Positions 1 to 5,459 of a stretch of 5,459 bases of DNA are shown here, piece by piece (positions within the stretch are counted from its first letter, which is position 1; the number at the start of each line of letters is the position of its first letter). Where the stretch lies: the NCBI GenBank assembly GCA_003519965.1, contig DOVS01000069.1:1-5459 (forward strand), read 5' to 3'. Position numbers and translations under genes: made by a program. Source of the stretch: Betaproteobacteria bacterium (lineage in GTDB: Bacteria; Pseudomonadota; Gammaproteobacteria; Burkholderiales; UBA9220). The notes under the pieces were generated by a model that was given only the letters and a program-made list of their open reading frames with translations, did not search any database and was not told where the DNA came from.

Positions 1-94
1 CCACCCGGCAGCCGAGCCGCTCCAAGACCTCGCGCACCGTCTTGGCGCGCACCGCCTCATTGTCCACCAGCATTACCCGCAACGTCTCGTTCAT
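1..94 (-). CDS. Response-regulator receiver domain protein, N-terminal fragment (gene runs off the left edge)
   Basis: Only the first 31 codons are present, read leftward from ATG at 94-92. The translation begins MNETLRVMLVDNEAVRAK and continues TVREVLERLGCRV. This is the first beta strand (LRVMLV), the acidic-pocket turn (D11-N12-E13) and the first amphipathic helix of a CheY-like receiver domain. Receiver domains normally accept a phosphoryl group from a sensor kinase on an Asp at the end of the third strand, which lies outside the window. The usual second pocket acid is Asn here (VDN rather than VDD). The RA...L...L..G.V pattern after the pocket is reminiscent of NasT/AmiR-type ANTAR regulators, which bind RNA and act by antitermination. 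That subfamily is a guess, since no output domain is visible. The start is supported by GGAG at 102-99, four bases upstream, and by a promoter-like sequence further up. The gene is divergent from asmA-mutY. Confidence 0.75.
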   Translation of the reverse strand, partial: MNETLRVMLVDNEAVRAKTVREVLERLGCRV

Positions 95-139
95 GCCACT
101 CCAACCCCTGCGCCGCGCTATGCAGCCGCGATACCGGCC

Positions 140-169
140 ATTATGACAAGGATATTCCTCGCGATTCAA
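140..169 (-). promoter_or_regulatory. Candidate sigma-70 promoter with extended -10 for the leftward regulator gene
   Basis: On the minus strand TTGAAT (169-164, four of six to the -35 consensus) is followed after 18 bases by CATAAT (145-140, five of six to the -10 consensus). The bases TGT directly precede the -10 and give an extended -10 (TGn). Transcription would begin near 133, leaving an untranslated leader of about 40 bases before the ATG at 94-92, with GGAG at 102-99 as ribosome-binding site. The fit is by eye only. Confidence 0.45.
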
Positions 170-172
170 CAG

Positions 173-190
173 CGGCGGAAATTTCCGCCG
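173..190. promoter_or_regulatory. Perfect 18-base palindrome in the divergent intergenic region, possible operator
   Basis: The sequence CGGCGGAAATTTCCGCCG equals its own reverse complement over all 18 bases. It lies three bases upstream of the candidate -35 (169-164) of the leftward regulator gene and about 140 bases upstream of asmA. A gap-free dyad with an AT centre flanked by GC arms is typical of a dimeric helix-turn-helix operator. The position suggests control of the regulator promoter. No T-run follows on either strand, so it does not look like an intrinsic terminator. The binding protein is unknown. Confidence 0.45.
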
Positions 191-196
191 GCTCTT

Positions 197-227
197 TATC
201 GCTACCTGGCTGAATGGCCAGGCGATA
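197..227. repeat. Bulged inverted repeat (hairpin) in the divergent intergenic region
   Basis: TATCG (197-201) pairs with CGATA (223-227), and CCTGGC (205-210) pairs with GCCAGG (217-222). This leaves a six-base loop (TGAATG) and a three-base bulge (CTA, 202-204) on one side. It sits seven bases from the 18-base palindrome. It could be a second protein-binding dyad or a structured piece of a leader RNA. No U-tract follows, so a terminator is unlikely. Confidence 0.3.
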
Positions 228-263
228 TATTACCAGCACCGGCTACAGTGATATCATGCGCAG

Positions 264-291
264 TTAACATTCTGCTTGATATGGCTTTATT
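264..291 (+). promoter_or_regulatory. Weak candidate promoter for the asmA-mutY operon
   Basis: TTAACA (264-269, five of six to the -35 consensus) is followed after 16 bases by TTTATT (286-291, four of six to the -10 consensus). Transcription would start near 298, about 33 bases before the asmA ATG. The -10 is poor and the stretch is AT-richer than its surroundings, so the match may be chance. Confidence 0.25.
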
Positions 292-330
292 CCGGCGAAA
301 TCAAGCGCCCGCCCAACCTATTCGGCCCTC

Positions 331-2559
331 ATGAAAAAATACCTGAAGTACGCTCTTTACACCCTGATCGCCGTTGCCGTTCTCGGCGCGGCGCTGATCG
401 CGATCATCGCCGCCACCGTGAATCCCAACGATTACAAGCCGCTGATCGTTAAAACGGTGCAAAAAACCCAGCATCGCACGCTGAAGCTGGAAGGCGACAT
501 CAAGCTGACGTTCTTCCCTAAGCTGGGAATCGACTTAGGCAAGGCCTCCTTGAGCGAACGGAACAATCGCCGGATATTCGCCGCCGTGAACGACGCGCGC
601 ATCTACGTGGCGCTATTCCCCTTACTGCGTAATGAATGGGTCGTGGACAGTCTGCGCATCGACGGCTTACGCGCACATTTAGTTCGTTACCGTAACGGTA
701 CAACCAACTTCGATGACTTATTGCATCCGCAACAAGGCGACAACCGCGACACCGGCGCCGGCAAGCCCGGCCGCTTCCGCCTCGACATCCAGCACATCGC
801 GGTTAGCCGGGCGGCCTTGACCTTCGACGACCGGCAAAATGGCAAAAAATTCAGGGTGAGCGATTTGAGCCTGACGAGCGACCGGCTAGCCGACAAAACG
901 CCCGGCACGATCAAGCTCGCCTTTAAATTCGCCGGCAATGGCGCCGACCTGGCGGCCCGGCTCAGCAGCAATGTGTTTTTCGACCTCGGCGGCCAGCATT
1001 ACCGGCTTCAGGACTTGACCGCCACGGTTAACGGCCGCGCGGCGGGAATCCAGCACTTGGCGTTACAGCTCCAAGGAAACATCGACGCCGACCTTGCGCA
1101 CCGCTCCCTGCATCTCACCGGCCTTGCGCTCAAGGCGACGGGGCGGCGCGACGGCGGCCTGAGCCTCGCGCTGGACGCGCCGCAACTAGAGATCGCCCCG
1201 AACAAGACAACCAGCGGCAAACTCACGCTCACCGCCGGTTTTAAGCAAGCCGCCGCCGTATTCAACGCCAAACTCACCGCCACGGGACTGGAAGGCTCGG
1301 CAAAAACACTGCGCATTCGCCAGGCCAACTTGTCCATGGATGGAAAAATGACGGGGAGCACCGTTAGCGGCACGCTCGCCACGCCCCTAACGATCGATCT
1401 AGCGGCCAAGCGGATCGCCTTTCCCCGATGGGTGGCGCAGCTCACCGTGCATAACGCCAAACTACCCGGCGGTAAGAGCGCCGCCCGCCTGCAAGGCAGT
1501 GGGCGGGTAAATCTCGCTAAAGGAAACGCGCGCCTGCAATTCAGCGGCGCGCTCGACCAAAGCAAGCTTCGGGGCGCCGCCGGATTAAGCCGCTTCAATC
1601 CCCCAGCCTATACTTTCGATCTCGCGATCGACCGCCTGAACATCGACCGTTATTTTCCTCCGCAACCCCAAAAAACCGCCGCACCGGAAAAACCGTTCGA
1701 TTTCTCCGCGTTGCGGCGTCTCGACGCCAATGGCAAGGTGCGCATCGGCACACTCATCTTTTCCAATATCAAAGCGAACAACGTGCGGATCGACATCCGG
1801 GCGCGCCAAGGAAAACTGAACATCGATCCAATGCGCGCCAGTCTTTACCAGGGTAAGCTCAACGGCGTGGCGAGCCTCGACGCCCGCGCCACGCCGCGGA
1901 TCGCAACACGGCAGACGTTAAGCCGCGTCGACATTAACCCGCTGTTGCGCGACGCCGTCGGCAAGGATTTACTGGAAGGGCGCGGCAACATCGCACTTAA
2001 CCTCACCACGACCGGCGCCACCGTCAGCGCGATGAAGCGGGCGCTCAACGGCACGGCGTCCCTCCATTTGCGCGACGGGGCGATCAAGGGAATCAATATA
2101 GCGCAGACCTTGCGTAACGCGAAAGCGCGGATGGGCGCGCTGAAGGGGACGCGCACCCAGTCCCAGAATCCTCAGGAAAAAACCGATTTTACCGAGCTTA
2201 ACGCTACGTTCCGCATCGTCAACGGCGTCGCCCGCAATCGTGATTTATCCGCCAAATCGCCGCTGCTGCGGCTGGGCGGCCAGGGCGACATCGACATCGG
2301 CGCCGGCCGTCTCGACTATCTCGCCAAGGTTACCGTGGTCGGCAGCTTACAGGGCCAAGGGGGCCAAGGCGCCAGCACGTTGAAGGGCGTTACCGTGCCG
2401 CTGCGTATGCGCGGCCCTTGGGATGGAATTAAATATTCTTTGGATTTTAATGAATTAGGCAAATCCGTGGTCCGCCAAAAAGTACAACAACAGAAAGAGC
2501 GGGTCAAAAGCCGGGTTCAAGAAGAACTAAAGAAAGGGCTGAAAGGCCTCTTCCGGTGA
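331..2559 (+). CDS. AsmA family protein (inner-membrane-anchored envelope biogenesis protein)
   Basis: The 742-residue product has the AsmA architecture. A short basic N-terminus is followed by one hydrophobic segment (about residues 7-29) that would anchor it in the inner membrane with the rest in the periplasm. The conserved N-terminal AsmA block comes next: NPNDYKPLI (31-39), LEGDIKLTFFPKLGIDLG (53-70) and the VDSLRIDGLRAHLVR region (105-119). A long beta-rich repetitive middle leads to the C-terminal AsmA domain, with GKLNI and SLYQGKLNG from about residue 495, and then a basic tail rich in Gln, Lys and Arg (about 713-742). AsmA-like proteins resemble the chorein/VPS13-type lipid-transfer group and affect outer-membrane assembly and phospholipid transport in gammaproteobacteria. 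The exact role here is inferred. E. coli AsmA is somewhat shorter (about 617 residues). The ATG at 331 is chosen because the signal-anchor starts there, although no convincing Shine-Dalgarno sequence precedes it. The stop overlaps the mutY start by four bases. Confidence 0.88.
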   Translation: MKKYLKYALYTLIAVAVLGAALIAIIAATVNPNDYKPLIVKTVQKTQHRTLKLEGDIKLTFFPKLGIDLGKASLSERNNRRIFAAVNDARIYVALFPLLRNEWVVDSLRIDGLRAHLVRYRNGTTNFDDLLHPQQGDNRDTGAGKPGRFRLDIQHIAVSRAALTFDDRQNGKKFRVSDLSLTSDRLADKTPGTIKLAFKFAGNGADLAARLSSNVFFDLGGQHYRLQDLTATVNGRAAGIQHLALQLQGNIDADLAHRSLHLTGLALKATGRRDGGLSLALDAPQLEIAPNKTTSGKLTLTAGFKQAAAVFNAKLTATGLEGSAKTLRIRQANLSMDGKMTGSTVSGTLATPLTIDLAAKRIAFPRWVAQLTVHNAKLPGGKSAARLQGSGRVNLAKGNARLQFSGALDQSKLRGAAGLSRFNPPAYTFDLAIDRLNIDRYFPPQPQKTAAPEKPFDFSALRRLDANGKVRIGTLIFSNIKANNVRIDIRARQGKLNIDPMRASLYQGKLNGVASLDARATPRIATRQTLSRVDINPLLRDAVGKDLLEGRGNIALNLTTTGATVSAMKRALNGTASLHLRDGAIKGINIAQTLRNAKARMGALKGTRTQSQNPQEKTDFTELNATFRIVNGVARNRDLSAKSPLLRLGGQGDIDIGAGRLDYLAKVTVVGSLQGQGGQGASTLKGVTVPLRMRGPWDGIKYSLDFNELGKSVVRQKVQQQKERVKSRVQEELKKGLKGLFR

Positions 2560-3593
2560 ACACCTCTTTCGCCCAACGGCTCATCCACTGGCAAGAACAG
2601 CATGGCCGCCACGATCTGCCCTGGCAGAATACCCGCGACCCCTACGCAGTATGGCTGTCGGAAGTGATGTTGCAACAAACGCAGGTAGCCGCCGTTATCC
2701 CCTATTATTTGCGTTTCCGCGAACGCCTTCCCCGCCTCCGCGATCTGGCCGCCGCCAGTACCGACGAAGTGTTTACGCTATGGAGCGGATTAGGCTATTA
2801 CGCCCGGGCGAAACACTTGCAGAACGCCGCCCGCCTCGTTGTTTCGGCGCATCGCGGCGTTTTCCCCAAAGACTGCGGAGAAATCTTGAAACTGCCGGGC
2901 ATTGGCCGCTCCACCGCCGCCGCCATTTGCGTGTTCGCCTTCGGCCAGCAGCACGCCATTCTCGACGGCAATGTCAAACGCGTATTGGCGCGGCACAGCG
3001 GTATTGGCGGCTATCCAGGACAGGCCAAAGTGTGGCGGTTGTTGTGGGAAAAAGCGGAAGCGCTGCTGCCCAAAAGAAAAATCAAACCCTATACCCAGGG
3101 ATTGATGGACTTAGGGGCGACTATATGCAGACGCACCAGCCCGCGCTGCGCCGCGTGCCCGGTCGCTAGCGATTGCTTCGCCCGTAACGCCGGGAAAATC
3201 GCCCATTATCCCGGCACACGGCCCAAAAAACGCTTACCGCAAAAAGAAACGACCATGCTCATTCTCCGTCACGGCCCCAATGTTCTGCTGGAAAGGCGCC
3301 CTCAATCCGGCATCTGGGGTGGGCTATGGAGCTTGCCCGAAGCATGCGCAGACGACGATCCGGTGATGTTGTGCGCTAGCCGTTTCGGCGTGCAAGCGCG
3401 GCGGCTGCCTGCGCTGGCCTCGTTCGACCATGCCTTTACCCATTTTCGCCTGCGCATTCATCCTCAGCCCATGCAGGTGGCGCGGCTTTCCGATCTTCCA
3501 CGGCGTGACGGCGCTCTCTGGGTCAAGCTGAGGGATGCGGTGGACGGTGCATTGCCCGCGCCGGTGCGCCGTTTGCTGCATCAGTTGCCGTAA
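2556..3593 (+). CDS. mutY: A/G-specific adenine DNA glycosylase MutY
   Basis: MutY removes adenine mispaired with 8-oxoguanine and so prevents G:C to T:A transversions. All diagnostic residues are visible. The catalytic Glu is E36 in SEVMLQQTQV. The helix-hairpin-helix is LPGIGRSTAAAI (113-124). The catalytic Asp is D137 in ILDGNVKRV. The [4Fe-4S] ligands C191, C198, C201 and C207 have the family spacing C-x6-C-x2-C-x5-C. Each key residue is one number below its E. coli counterpart. Residues from about 226 onward form the C-terminal NUDIX-like domain that recognises 8-oxoguanine, including LLERRPQSGIWGGLWSLPE (244-262) and FDHAFTHFRL (290-299). The 345-residue length is close to the usual 350. 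The start is GTG at 2556, inside the asmA stop (GTGA), with AAAGG at 2542-2546 as a possible ribosome-binding site. No intact ATG alternative exists before residue 38, which lies past the catalytic Glu. Translational coupling to asmA is likely. Confidence 0.97.
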   Translation: MNTSFAQRLIHWQEQHGRHDLPWQNTRDPYAVWLSEVMLQQTQVAAVIPYYLRFRERLPRLRDLAAASTDEVFTLWSGLGYYARAKHLQNAARLVVSAHRGVFPKDCGEILKLPGIGRSTAAAICVFAFGQQHAILDGNVKRVLARHSGIGGYPGQAKVWRLLWEKAEALLPKRKIKPYTQGLMDLGATICRRTSPRCAACPVASDCFARNAGKIAHYPGTRPKKRLPQKETTMLILRHGPNVLLERRPQSGIWGGLWSLPEACADDDPVMLCASRFGVQARRLPALASFDHAFTHFRLRIHPQPMQVARLSDLPRRDGALWVKLRDAVDGALPAPVRRLLHQLP

Positions 3594-3610
3594 TCCTTCC
3601 CGCCTTCAGG

Positions 3611-3616
3611 TAAAAT
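3611..3616 (+). promoter_or_regulatory. Candidate -10 element of a purC promoter
   Basis: TAAAAT matches five of six bases of the -10 consensus and lies in the 77-base gap between mutY and purC. The best -35-like match, TTGCCG (3585-3590), is 20 bases upstream, which is longer than optimal. The promoter would need an activator or be modest in strength. Transcription would start near 3623 and include the hairpin at 3637-3653 in the leader. Confidence 0.4.
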
Positions 3617-3636
3617 AGCGCTTCAGTAGCGTACCC

Positions 3637-3653
3637 GGCGGCGCCGAGCCGCC
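3637..3653 (+). repeat. GC-rich stem-loop in the purC leader
   Basis: GGCGGC (3637-3642) pairs perfectly with GCCGCC (3648-3653) around a five-base loop GCCGA. The stem ends five bases before the GGAG ribosome-binding site and would lie within the leader if transcription begins at the TAAAAT above. No U-tract follows, so it is not a classic terminator. It may influence mRNA stability or ribosome access. Confidence 0.4.
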
Positions 3654-3658
3654 ACCCT

Positions 3659-3662
3659 GGAG
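3659..3662 (+). promoter_or_regulatory. Shine-Dalgarno sequence of purC
   Basis: GGAG lies eight bases before the ATG at 3671. It fixes this ATG as the start, in agreement with where the conserved protein sequence begins. Confidence 0.7.
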
Positions 3663-3670
3663 CCTTTGAC

Positions 3671-4552
3671 ATGACCGACGCCTTGTTTCGATCGGATATT
3701 AAAACCCTGCCTCTCGTTAACCGCGGCAAGGTGCGCGATATTTACGCCGTAGACGATAGCCGCCTGTTGATTATCACGACCGACCGGCTTTCGGCCTTCG
3801 ACGTGGTGCTGCCCGATCCGATTCCAGGCAAAGGCAAGGTGCTCACCGCCGTGTCTAACTTTTGGTTCGATAAATTACACCGCCTCATCCCCAACCAGCT
3901 CACCGGCGTCGCGCCGGAAACGGTGGTGGCGGAAAGCGAGCGCAGCCAGGTTGCCGGGCGCGCCGTGGTGGTGCGCCGCCTCCAGCCGCTGCCGATCGAG
4001 GCTATTGTACGCGGCTATCTGGTAGGCTCCGGCTGGAAGGAATACCAAAAAAACGGCAGCGTCTGCGGCATCCCATTGCCCGCCGGCCTGCAGCAAGCCG
4101 ACAAACTGCCCAACGCCTTGTTTACGCCGTCCACAAAAGCAGAAGTCGGCGCCCATGACGAGAACATTTCCTTTGCCCGCGCCGAGGAGTTGCTGGGCCG
4201 GGAGCGCGCCGCCCAGGTGCGCGACGCCAGTATTGCACTGTATACCGAGGCGGCGCGATACGCCGCCGGTAAGGGCATTATGATCGCCGACACTAAATTC
4301 GAGTTCGGCCAGGACGACACCGGCGCGCTGTACTTGATCGACGAAGCGCTAACGCCGGATTCCTCCCGCTTCTGGCCGGCGGATCAATACGCCCCCGGCG
4401 CCAACCCGCCGAGCTTCGACAAACAATTCGTGCGCGATTGGCTGGAAAGCGCCCAATGGGACAAAACACCCCCGGCGCCGCGCCTGCCGCCGGACATTAT
4501 CGTTAAAACCGCGGAGAAATATCGGGAGGCGCTAACGCGCCTGACCACCTAG
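3671..4552 (+). CDS. purC: Phosphoribosylaminoimidazole-succinocarboxamide synthase (SAICAR synthetase)
   Basis: PurC condenses CAIR with aspartate using ATP to give SAICAR, ADP and phosphate, a cytoplasmic step of de novo purine (IMP) synthesis. The 293-residue product carries the whole family signature. The nucleotide-binding start is RGKVRDIY (18-25) and TDRLSAFDV (37-45), followed by IPGKGKVL (51-58). The first SAICAR synthetase signature is [14 protein letters not shown] (108-121). The loop [17 protein letters not shown] spans 152-168, the second signature IADTKFEFG spans 205-213, and the substrate-site stretch [13 protein letters not shown] spans 224-236. Its length fits the longer, yeast ADE1-like form rather than the roughly 240-residue E. 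coli form. It seems to have its own promoter, since 77 bases with a -10-like element separate it from mutY. No convincing terminator follows the TAG stop. Confidence 0.98.
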   Translation: MTDALFRSDIKTLPLVNRGKVRDIYAVDDSRLLIITTDRLSAFDVVLPDPIPGKGKVLTAVSNFWFDKLHRLIPNQLTGVAPETVVAESERSQVAGRAVVVRRLQPLPIEAIVRGYLVGSGWKEYQKNGSVCGIPLPAGLQQADKLPNALFTPSTKAEVGAHDENISFARAEELLGRERAAQVRDASIALYTEAARYAAGKGIMIADTKFEFGQDDTGALYLIDEALTPDSSRFWPADQYAPGANPPSFDKQFVRDWLESAQWDKTPPAPRLPPDIIVKTAEKYREALTRLTT

Positions 4553-5164
4553 CAGTGCTCTTTCAATAGGTTGTCCATTCGGGCTGATCGGAGAGACTGG
4601 CGCTACCTAGCTTCAGCACGCGTTAAAGACGCCGGCTGAATCTTTATAAACAGCCTGTTTAACACCACCTGGTCGAGAGCGGGGGTACGTAAGCAAACGC
4701 CGGAGGCCGCCCGCCCGCGCCGCGGTGGTTTGTTCGCGGACGACGAGGAAGAAGTGCGCCCGATTCAATACGGAGAAATTTGCGCCAGTTCAGAAGGATG
4801 TTTATCCAACCGGAGATGCTTACTATGACTAGGACAAGGGGATAGCGGAACGCCTTCCGCTCACCAGAGAAACAAAGAGGGTGGTGACTTCACCTATCCG
4901 GCGAGCGCCCGAGAGGCACAAGACCAACAAGAACACCCGCAGCCTTGTGCGCCCGTATTTTCTGAGAGAAGCTGACGTTAACCGGGTGTCGCGAAGGCGA
5001 CTCAAGCAGGTGCAAGACGTAATGGACGATGGCCAAGTAAATAAAACAAGCATACCGCACGAAGCGCTCGGTGAACCGCTGCGTAGAGATATGGAGACCA
5101 CGGTTTATAAATCGGCCCGGCGACTGCAAGCGGCGGAAATAGGAGGCTATCGCCAATCCCTACC
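4553..5164. other. 612-base stretch with no supportable gene
   Basis: No reading frame here gives a recognisable protein on either strand, and I found no tRNA, rRNA or mobile-element ends. GC is about 52-57% in the lines counted, between the purC value and the lower value of the SET-domain gene. The plus-strand frame running 4650-5210 is open except for one TAG at 4830-4832. Its last part could start at GTG 4881 and encode about 109 basic, hydrophilic residues, but there is no well-spaced ribosome-binding site. It also runs antisense into the 3' end of the SET-domain gene. Third-position GC in the 4650-4829 part, about 57%, is unremarkable. Small dyads are present at 4647-4661 (TAAACAG C CTGTTTA), 4844-4861, 4916-4950 and 4988-5001. 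The stretch may be decayed coding DNA or plain intergenic sequence. Confidence 0.5.
4844..4861. repeat. Stem-loop in the gene-free region
   Basis: AGCGGAA (4844-4850) pairs perfectly with TTCCGCT (4855-4861) around the four-base loop CGCC. Neither strand has a T-run after it, so it is not a standard intrinsic terminator. Its role is unknown. Confidence 0.35.
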
Positions 5165-5459
5165 TTATGCCGGCGAAAAACAATGCTTGGCGTCCAATTC
5201 AAGAAGGTAAGGTGCAACAAACCCTCCGTATGCTTTTTTCCTCTCATCGGGCAAATCCTTCCAACCCGTAATGCTGCCGCGACAGATTGCCGAGCCGCAC
5301 AGACACTGTTTCGGGAAATAATCAATATCATAATTTCTCATGGCGTAATCAAAGGTTATTTCCTCATTAACCGCGACGGCTCTTATAGCTACAAAATCAT
5401 GGGCGCCAGTATTGTTGATTTTAATACCACAATTGGGGTCACAGGAATGATTAACCTTA
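5165..5459 (-). CDS. SET-domain protein lysine N-methyltransferase, C-terminal part (gene runs off the right edge)
   Basis: Reading leftward from 5458, 97 codons end at TAA (5167-5165). The visible protein holds the second half of a SET domain. VNHSCDPNC (visible residues 2-10) matches the pseudoknot motif that binds S-adenosylmethionine. NEEITFDYA (31-39) carries the conserved Tyr of the FDY motif. QCLCGSAICRGSITG (51-65) contains a post-SET CxCx4C motif (C52, C54, C59), which with C6 would bind one zinc ion. The tail, with GWKDLP and APYLLE, resembles that of small bacterial SET proteins. Such enzymes transfer methyl groups from S-adenosylmethionine to protein lysines. Substrates of bacterial members are mostly unknown, and a few from pathogens modify host histones. 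The N-terminal half and the start codon lie outside the window. GC is about 40% over the last 119 bases, well below purC, suggesting possible transfer. It converges on purC across the gene-free stretch. Confidence 0.9.
   Translation of the reverse strand, partial: KVNHSCDPNCGIKINNTGAHDFVAIRAVAVNEEITFDYAMRNYDIDYFPKQCLCGSAICRGSITGWKDLPDERKKAYGGFVAPYLLELDAKHCFSPA

Noticed and set aside
1008..1598. A 196-codon minus-strand open frame inside the asmA-like gene
   Set aside because: It is antisense to a well-supported gene, its translation is rich in Ala, Arg, Ser and Pro, and it has no family motif.
2651..3169. A 172-codon plus-strand open frame inside mutY
   Set aside because: It is out of frame with mutY and runs through its catalytic core. 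The translation is Arg- and Pro-rich with no recognisable domain, as expected of a shadow frame in GC-rich DNA.
4844..4861. Stem-loop considered as an intrinsic terminator for purC or the SET-domain gene
   Set aside because: There is no T-run on either strand after the stem, and it is about 300 bases from both gene ends.
4829..5101. A minus-strand frame with a segment (LVLCLSGARRIGEV) faintly like the first Arg motif of tyrosine recombinases
   Set aside because: Only this short hydrophobic segment fits. The HxxR and Tyr motifs are absent, the spacing to the end is too short, and the plus-strand frame over the same bases is equally open.
5129..5140. The 12-base string AGCGGCGGAAAT, also present at 171-182 in the palindrome
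   Set aside because: A single 12-base match with only one arm of the dyad is compatible with chance for a GC-rich word in 5.4 kb, and the second arm is missing here.
5002..5331. A 109-codon minus-strand frame overlapping the SET-domain gene
   Set aside because: It starts inside the SET-domain gene in another frame on the same strand, and the SET frame has diagnostic motifs while this one has none.

Overview
The window reads as a bacterial chromosome segment, most likely from a proteobacterium and plausibly a betaproteobacterium. The grounds are moderately high GC over the three complete genes, an AsmA-family gene overlapping mutY, and a purC product of about 290 residues of the ADE1-like type. 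The taxonomic call is inference from gene order and protein style, not from any search.

Layout, left to right. Bases 1-94 hold the first 31 codons of a leftward gene for a response-regulator receiver domain. Bases 95-330 are a divergent control region with a good extended -10 promoter for the regulator, a perfect 18-base palindrome just upstream of that promoter, a bulged hairpin, and a weak candidate promoter for the rightward genes. asmA-like (331-2559) and mutY (2556-3593) follow, overlapping by four bases (GTGA), so they are almost certainly co-transcribed and translationally coupled. A 77-base gap carries a -10-like TAAAAT, a GC-rich hairpin and a clear Shine-Dalgarno sequence before purC (3671-4552).

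From 4553 to 5164 no gene can be supported. GC falls to about 52-57% in the lines I counted, against 62-75% in sampled lines of purC, and several small dyads are present. From 5165 to the right edge, on the minus strand, lies the most notable item: the 3' end of a SET-domain protein lysine methyltransferase gene. It is easy to overlook because its start codon lies outside the window. Its visible 97 residues contain NHSCDPNC, EEITFDYA and a post-SET CxCx4C zinc motif. GC over the last 119 bases is about 40%.

Functionally the complete genes are housekeeping: envelope biogenesis (AsmA-like), repair of 8-oxoguanine mispairs (MutY) and purine synthesis (PurC). The lower-GC SET-domain gene beyond an apparently gene-free stretch looks like accessory DNA, possibly horizontally acquired. 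I saw no RNA gene, CRISPR array, insertion sequence or tRNA. The SET-domain gene is the only candidate here for something unusual, and it belongs to a known if poorly understood class rather than an undescribed system.
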